DNA of 24,490 bases from HTCC5015 sp051747425 (GTDB taxonomy: Bacteria; Pseudomonadota; Gammaproteobacteria; HTCC5015), in NCBI GenBank assembly GCA_051747425.1, contig JBNJGD010000026.1:1-24490 (forward strand), read 5' to 3'. Shown piece after piece: positions 20,936 through 24,490 of the stretch. The position numbers and the translations under genes are program-made. The number at the start of each line of letters is the position of its first letter. The stretch's first letter is position 1. The notes under the pieces are model-generated. The model was not told the origin of the DNA, made no database searches, and saw only the letters and a list, made by a program, of their open reading frames with translations.

Positions 20936-21903
20936 TGCTGGGGCTGAGTATTCGCCGTGCTCTTCGCCGTCGCGGTGTGATGGGTATCAACCAGCGCAAC
21001 GGCGACTATGTGCTGCGCTACAACCCGCGCAGTCAGTACCCCCTGGTGGACGACAAGATCGCCACCAAAAAACTGGCCGGACGGGCGCGCATCCAGGTGC
21101 CCGAGCTCTACGATGTGATCGACAGCGAGCACGACATCCGCGCTTTCACCGGCTCTCACAAATCACTGCGCGATTTCGTGATCAAGCCCAGCCAGGGCGC
21201 CGGAGGTGACGGGATTCTGGTGGTGACCGACCGTTTTGAAGGCCACTACCGCACGGCCTCGGGACAGATGGTGAGCAGCGAGGATCTGGAGTTTCACCTC
21301 TCGGGCATTCTCTCCGGTATTTACTCCCTGGGCGGAAACCGCGACCGCGCACTGGTCGAATACCGCGTGCGCCCGGCGCCCCTGTTTGACCGCATCAGCT
21401 ACGACGGCGTGCCCGATATACGCATCATCGTGCTCCGCGGTTATCCGGTGGCAGCCATGTTGCGCTTGCCCACCCGGGAGTCCCAGGGCAAGGCCAATTT
21501 GCACCAGGGAGCGATTGGCGTGGGCATCGACCTCGCCGCCGGGGTGACCCTGAACGGGACCTGGCACAACCACAAGGCACAGCGCCACCCGGATACCGGC
21601 AACGAAGTCGCGGGACTGGCCATTCCCGATTGGCAGGACTGCCTGGAACTGGCCTCGCGCTGCTACGACCTCACCGGCCTCGGCTATCTGGGAGTGGATT
21701 TGGTGATGGACGCCGATTACGGCCCCATGATGCTCGAGCTCAACGCCCGCCCCGGGCTGAGTATCCAGATTGCCAACGACGATGGTCTGGCTCGGCGCTG
21801 CCAGACGGTAGAAGCTCATCTCGCCGACCGCGGTGGCCACACCCTGCCGGAGATTTGGGAGCGGGTACGATTCAGTCAGCAGCAGTTTTCCCGCCAGGAT
21901 TAA
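20935..21903 (+). CDS. ATP-grasp alpha-L-glutamate ligase-like protein (RimK-like, ATPgrasp_ST)
   Basis: 322 aa with a GTG start that overlaps the previous stop (TAGTG). ATP-grasp features in order: FVIKPSQGAGGDGI (81-94, nucleotide loop), DIRIIVLRGYPVAAMLRLPT, GKANLHQGAIGVGI, and near the C terminus MMLELNARPGLSIQIAN (metal-binding Glu and Asn). Such ligases join an amino acid or peptide to a carboxylate with ATP. The relation to RimK suggests Glu-type ligation, but the substrate is unknown. It is cytosolic and is the third gene of the operon with the retropepsin and transglutaminase-7TM, a synteny noted for this family. No terminator is visible in the 155 bp before the aldehyde dehydrogenase. 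Confidence 0.92.
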   Translation: MLGLSIRRALRRRGVMGINQRNGDYVLRYNPRSQYPLVDDKIATKKLAGRARIQVPELYDVIDSEHDIRAFTGSHKSLRDFVIKPSQGAGGDGILVVTDRFEGHYRTASGQMVSSEDLEFHLSGILSGIYSLGGNRDRALVEYRVRPAPLFDRISYDGVPDIRIIVLRGYPVAAMLRLPTRESQGKANLHQGAIGVGIDLAAGVTLNGTWHNHKAQRHPDTGNEVAGLAIPDWQDCLELASRCYDLTGLGYLGVDLVMDADYGPMMLELNARPGLSIQIANDDGLARRCQTVEAHLADRGGHTLPEIWERVRFSQQQFSRQD

Positions 21904-21986
21904 CCGGGACGATTTGCTGGGGAAGTGAGCTCAAAACGCGCTCACCGATAAGCGCCACTTCCTTGTGAAAATGTCCCGCTGTGCTT

Positions 21987-22014
21987 GTCGCCCGCTGGTA
22001 CAGGCGTAATATGG
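21987..22014 (+). promoter_or_regulatory. Candidate promoter of the aldehyde dehydrogenase gene
   Basis: TTGTCG (21987-21992), 16 bp, TAATAT (22009-22014). The boxes are a fair sigma-70 match but not verified; a start site near 22021 would give a ~38-nt leader. Confidence 0.35.
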
Positions 22015-22058
22015 TGCTATAGACGAGCGTCTAATCAAACAATTCCGAGGTAATCGAC

Positions 22059-23669
22059 ATGGCATCTGCAAAAGACACTGTTTCCAAACTCCGCGATATG
22101 GGACACACCGTGGGTCACAACCCGGCCACCGGCGAGCAAATTGGCAAGGTCGCCAATACCGATCTGGAGACGCTGCCGCAAATGGTCAAGCGGGCCCGTC
22201 AGGCCCAGGGCTACTGGGCCCGCCTGAGCTTCAAGGAGCGCGCCGAGCACATTACCCGCATGCGTCGCTACATCATGGCCCACGCCGACGAGCTGGCCAA
22301 AGTAGTCAGCGAGAGCAACGGCAAGACCCGCATCGATGCCCTGGCCACTGAAGTGCTGCCGATTACCCTGGCCTGTGACTGGTACGGCAAGAACGCCGAA
22401 AAAGTACTGCGCCGCCGCTGGCGCCCCACGGGCAGCTTGCTGTTCTTCAACAAGCTGACCACCGTGGAGCACTTGCCCGTTGGCGTTGTGGGCATCATCA
22501 GCCCCTGGAATTACCCCCTGTCGATTCCCTTCGGCGAAGTGGTGATGGGCCTGATGGCGGGCAACGCCGTGGTCCTCAAGGTGGCCGCCGCCACGCCGCT
22601 GGTGGGCGAGGCCATCCAGCGCATCGTCGAGGCCGGCCAGCTCCCCGAGGGTCTGTTCCAGATGGTTTACGGCTCCGGCGCCGAGGTGTCCAATGGCATG
22701 CTCGAGAGCGGAATCGACAAGATCTTCTTCACCGGCTCCGTACCCGCGGGCAAGTCGATCATGGCCGCCGCCGCCAAGACGCTGACTCCGGTGTCACTGG
22801 AGCTCGGTGGCAACGACGCCATGATCGTTCTCGACGACGCCAATATCGAGCGCGCCGTCAATGGCGCCATCTGGGGTGGCTTCCAGAATGCCGGCCAGTC
22901 CTGCGGCGGTGTCGAGCGCATTTATGTTCACCGCAACATTTACCAGCGCTTTGTCGATGAGCTGAGCAACAAGACCCGGTCCCTCAAGCACGGCATTCCC
23001 TGTGCCAAGTTCGAGGCCGATATCGGCTCCATGACCACCGCCAATCAGGTCAAGCTGGTGGAGAGCCACATTGAGGAAGCGGTGAAGAACGGCGCCAAGA
23101 TCGTCGCCCAGTCCCGCCCGGCCAATGTCGGCGCCAAGGGTTTTTTCCACCCCGCCACGGTGTTGGTGGATGTCAATCACGACATGCGCATTCTCCGCGA
23201 GGAGACCTTTGGCCCCGTGCTCACCGTGATGCCCTTTGACGATGAGGAAGAGGTGGTGCGCCTGGCCAATGACTCCGATCTGGCCCTGACCTCCTCGGTG
23301 TGGACCGGCAGTAACCGGCGCGGTCGCGAACTGGCCCGTCGCATCGAGTCCGGTGTCACCACGGTCAACGACCACCTCTACACCCACGGCCTCTCCGAGG
23401 CCCCCTGGGGCGGCTGGAAGGGCTCCGGCATTGGCCGCACCCACGGCCCCGAGGGGCTCGAGGAAATGACTCACGCCAAGGTGATCAACTGGGACTGGAT
23501 GGGCGGTCACAGCATGCTCTGGTGGCACCCCCACGACGAGACCACCTACAACACGCTGAAGGCGGCCATGACGATGGTCTATCCCAATTCGGTGGGCCAG
23601 TTCCTGCGCAGCAGCGCCAAGGTGGCGCCCCAGCTGATCAAGAAGTCGATTCGGCGCTGGAAGGTCTAG
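22059..23669 (+). CDS. Aldehyde dehydrogenase (NAD(P)+-dependent)
   Basis: 536 aa, longer than the usual ~480-500 by a C-terminal extension of ~40 residues after the normal end (from about residue 485). Catalytic features are all present: PWNYP (Asn151), VVLK (Lys174), LELGGND (Glu248) and NAGQSCGGVERIYV (Cys282). It oxidises an aldehyde to the acid; the long, hydrophobic-friendly C-terminal tail and the nearby alkB make fatty aldehydes a reasonable guess, but it is 7 kb from alkB and in a separate unit. The ATG has GAGGTAATCGAC just upstream. It ends in a strong shared terminator. Confidence 0.93.
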   Translation: MASAKDTVSKLRDMGHTVGHNPATGEQIGKVANTDLETLPQMVKRARQAQGYWARLSFKERAEHITRMRRYIMAHADELAKVVSESNGKTRIDALATEVLPITLACDWYGKNAEKVLRRRWRPTGSLLFFNKLTTVEHLPVGVVGIISPWNYPLSIPFGEVVMGLMAGNAVVLKVAAATPLVGEAIQRIVEAGQLPEGLFQMVYGSGAEVSNGMLESGIDKIFFTGSVPAGKSIMAAAAKTLTPVSLELGGNDAMIVLDDANIERAVNGAIWGGFQNAGQSCGGVERIYVHRNIYQRFVDELSNKTRSLKHGIPCAKFEADIGSMTTANQVKLVESHIEEAVKNGAKIVAQSRPANVGAKGFFHPATVLVDVNHDMRILREETFGPVLTVMPFDDEEEVVRLANDSDLALTSSVWTGSNRRGRELARRIESGVTTVNDHLYTHGLSEAPWGGWKGSGIGRTHGPEGLEEMTHAKVINWDWMGGHSMLWWHPHDETTYNTLKAAMTMVYPNSVGQFLRSSAKVAPQLIKKSIRRWKV

Positions 23670-23689
23670 ACACCGTGCCGGCAGCGCAA

Positions 23690-23718
23690 AAAAAGCCCCG
23701 CATGGCGGGGCTTTTTTA
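23690..23718. terminator. Bidirectional intrinsic terminator
   Basis: A perfect 13-bp-arm hairpin (AAAAAAGCCCCGC / GCGGGGCTTTTTT, ATG loop) with A- and T-runs on both sides. It ends the aldehyde dehydrogenase unit on plus and the convergent beta-lactamase-family gene on minus. Confidence 0.93.
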
Positions 23719-23738
23719 TGCCTGTTATCAAAGCGGAG

Positions 23739-24490
23739 TCAGAGGCATTCGTAGAAGCGGTCGAGCAGGGCGCGCGGGCGCGGGTCGACCAGTACATAGG
23801 TACCAATTTTGTTCATGACATAGCCAAAGCCGGTGCGGTGATCCGGGTCGGCGACGCACAGCGAACCGCCCAGGCCATTGTGGCCAAAACTGCGCTCGCC
23901 GGGGCCATAGGAACTGAGTGGTCCGGGCTGGGTCAGCATAAAGCCGTTGCTGAAGCGGGTAGGGCGCTTGAGCACCAGATCCGGGCCGGCGGACTGCTCC
24001 TCCCAGCACAGGGGCAGGGTGTCGGCGGACAACAGGCTATAACCGCTTTCGTCCCGGCCGCCACTGGCGAGAATGCCGTAGAGCCGGGCCAAATCCCGGG
24101 CGGTGGCCATGCCGTTGGCGGCCGGCTGCTCACAGGACTTCCAGGTGGATGAGTTGCGCAGTGCGTGCAGTCCCAGGGCCAGTGGATTGAGAAAGGCACT
24201 CAGGGTCAGGCCCCGATGGGTCTCGGTAACACTGCCCTTGAGAATGTTGATGATGTCCTCGTGGAGGTCGGGGATACCGTCCATCATGATCGACTGTCCG
24301 ACCCGGTCGTGGTGGACTTCGTCGAGGCCAATGTGGATGTCCAGCTTGAGGGGGCCGGCAATCTCCCGTTGGAAATATGCCCCGAGGGTCATACCGGTGA
24401 CCCGCTCCACCAGCTGCCCGACCAGCCAGCCCATGGTGATGGCGTGGTAGCCGTGGGCGCTGCCCGGCTCCCACCAGGTCTCCATGCGCG
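23739..24490 (-). CDS. Serine beta-lactamase / class C-like esterase, 5' end outside the window
   Basis: At least 248 aa; the frame runs on beyond the window edge, so the N terminus and the SxxK nucleophile are not seen. What is visible fits the beta-lactamase superfamily: YHAITMGWLVGQLVERVTGMTLGAYF (YxN-type region and following helix), then GLHALRNSS, MATARDLARLYGILASGG, and FGHNGLGGSLCVADP near the C terminus (the HxG-type third motif, KTG-like). This is the EstB/serine-hydrolase group, so an esterase or peptidase-like activity is more likely than resistance. It is convergent with the aldehyde dehydrogenase and shares its terminator. Confidence 0.88.
   Translation of the reverse strand, partial: RMETWWEPGSAHGYHAITMGWLVGQLVERVTGMTLGAYFQREIAGPLKLDIHIGLDEVHHDRVGQSIMMDGIPDLHEDIINILKGSVTETHRGLTLSAFLNPLALGLHALRNSSTWKSCEQPAANGMATARDLARLYGILASGGRDESGYSLLSADTLPLCWEEQSAGPDLVLKRPTRFSNGFMLTQPGPLSSYGPGERSFGHNGLGGSLCVADPDHRTGFGYVMNKIGTYVLVDPRPRALLDRFYECL

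Overview
The window looks like chromosomal DNA of a gammaproteobacterium with moderately high GC, probably marine or oil-associated (Marinobacter-, Cellvibrionales- or Alcanivorax-like; I cannot fix the genus). Grounds: a membrane alkane hydroxylase with a fused rubredoxin, a BCCT transporter, a three-gene retropepsin / inactive transglutaminase / ATP-grasp operon of the gammaproteobacterial type, and Pseudomonas-like REP palindromes (core TAGGAGCGGGC).

Layout. Bases 1-3,710 (mostly minus strand): an alpha/beta hydrolase overlapping a possible ferritin-like protein gene, an AraC-type regulator with a TTG start, and a saccharopine-dehydrogenase-like oxidoreductase. Bases 3,780-3,845 hold REP-type repeats. 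Bases 3,930-5,070: two AT-rich unknown membrane-protein genes. Bases 5,071-6,579: a tight marC - VOC - DUF3592 operon. Bases 6,700-6,842: a composite dispersed repeat whose inverted partner lies at 12,180-12,273.

Between those two inverted repeats is an integron cassette array without an integrase (a CALIN). It has five well-formed attC sites, two or three degenerate ones, and genes all on the minus strand. From promoter-distal to proximal the genes are: GFA-family protein, HEPN-like protein, GIY-YIG nuclease, TIR-like (CAP12/Pycsar-effector type) protein, a single-TM protein, a zinc-ribbon DUF4145 protein, an unknown 141-aa protein and an Imm33-like protein. Several belong to families linked to phage defence or conflict systems, so this is the most likely place in the window for an undescribed defence function.

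Bases 12,321-24,490 return to core-type, GC-rich DNA: a cupin-AraC regulator divergent from alkB-rubredoxin (with repeated motifs between them), a BCCT transporter, a leaderless-looking arsR with a perfect palindromic operator followed by acr3, a small SET-domain protein, the retropepsin / transglutaminase-7TM / ATP-grasp operon with 1-bp overlaps, an aldehyde dehydrogenase, and a convergent, truncated beta-lactamase/esterase-family gene at the right edge. Four intrinsic terminators or hairpins separate these units.

How the genes fit together. AlkB plus rubredoxin and the aldehyde dehydrogenase could serve alkane or alcohol oxidation, with the neighbouring AraC protein as likely regulator. 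ArsR/Acr3 exports arsenite. The trio is a predicted peptide-ligase/protease system at the inner membrane. All functions are inferred from motifs read by eye; no database search was possible.
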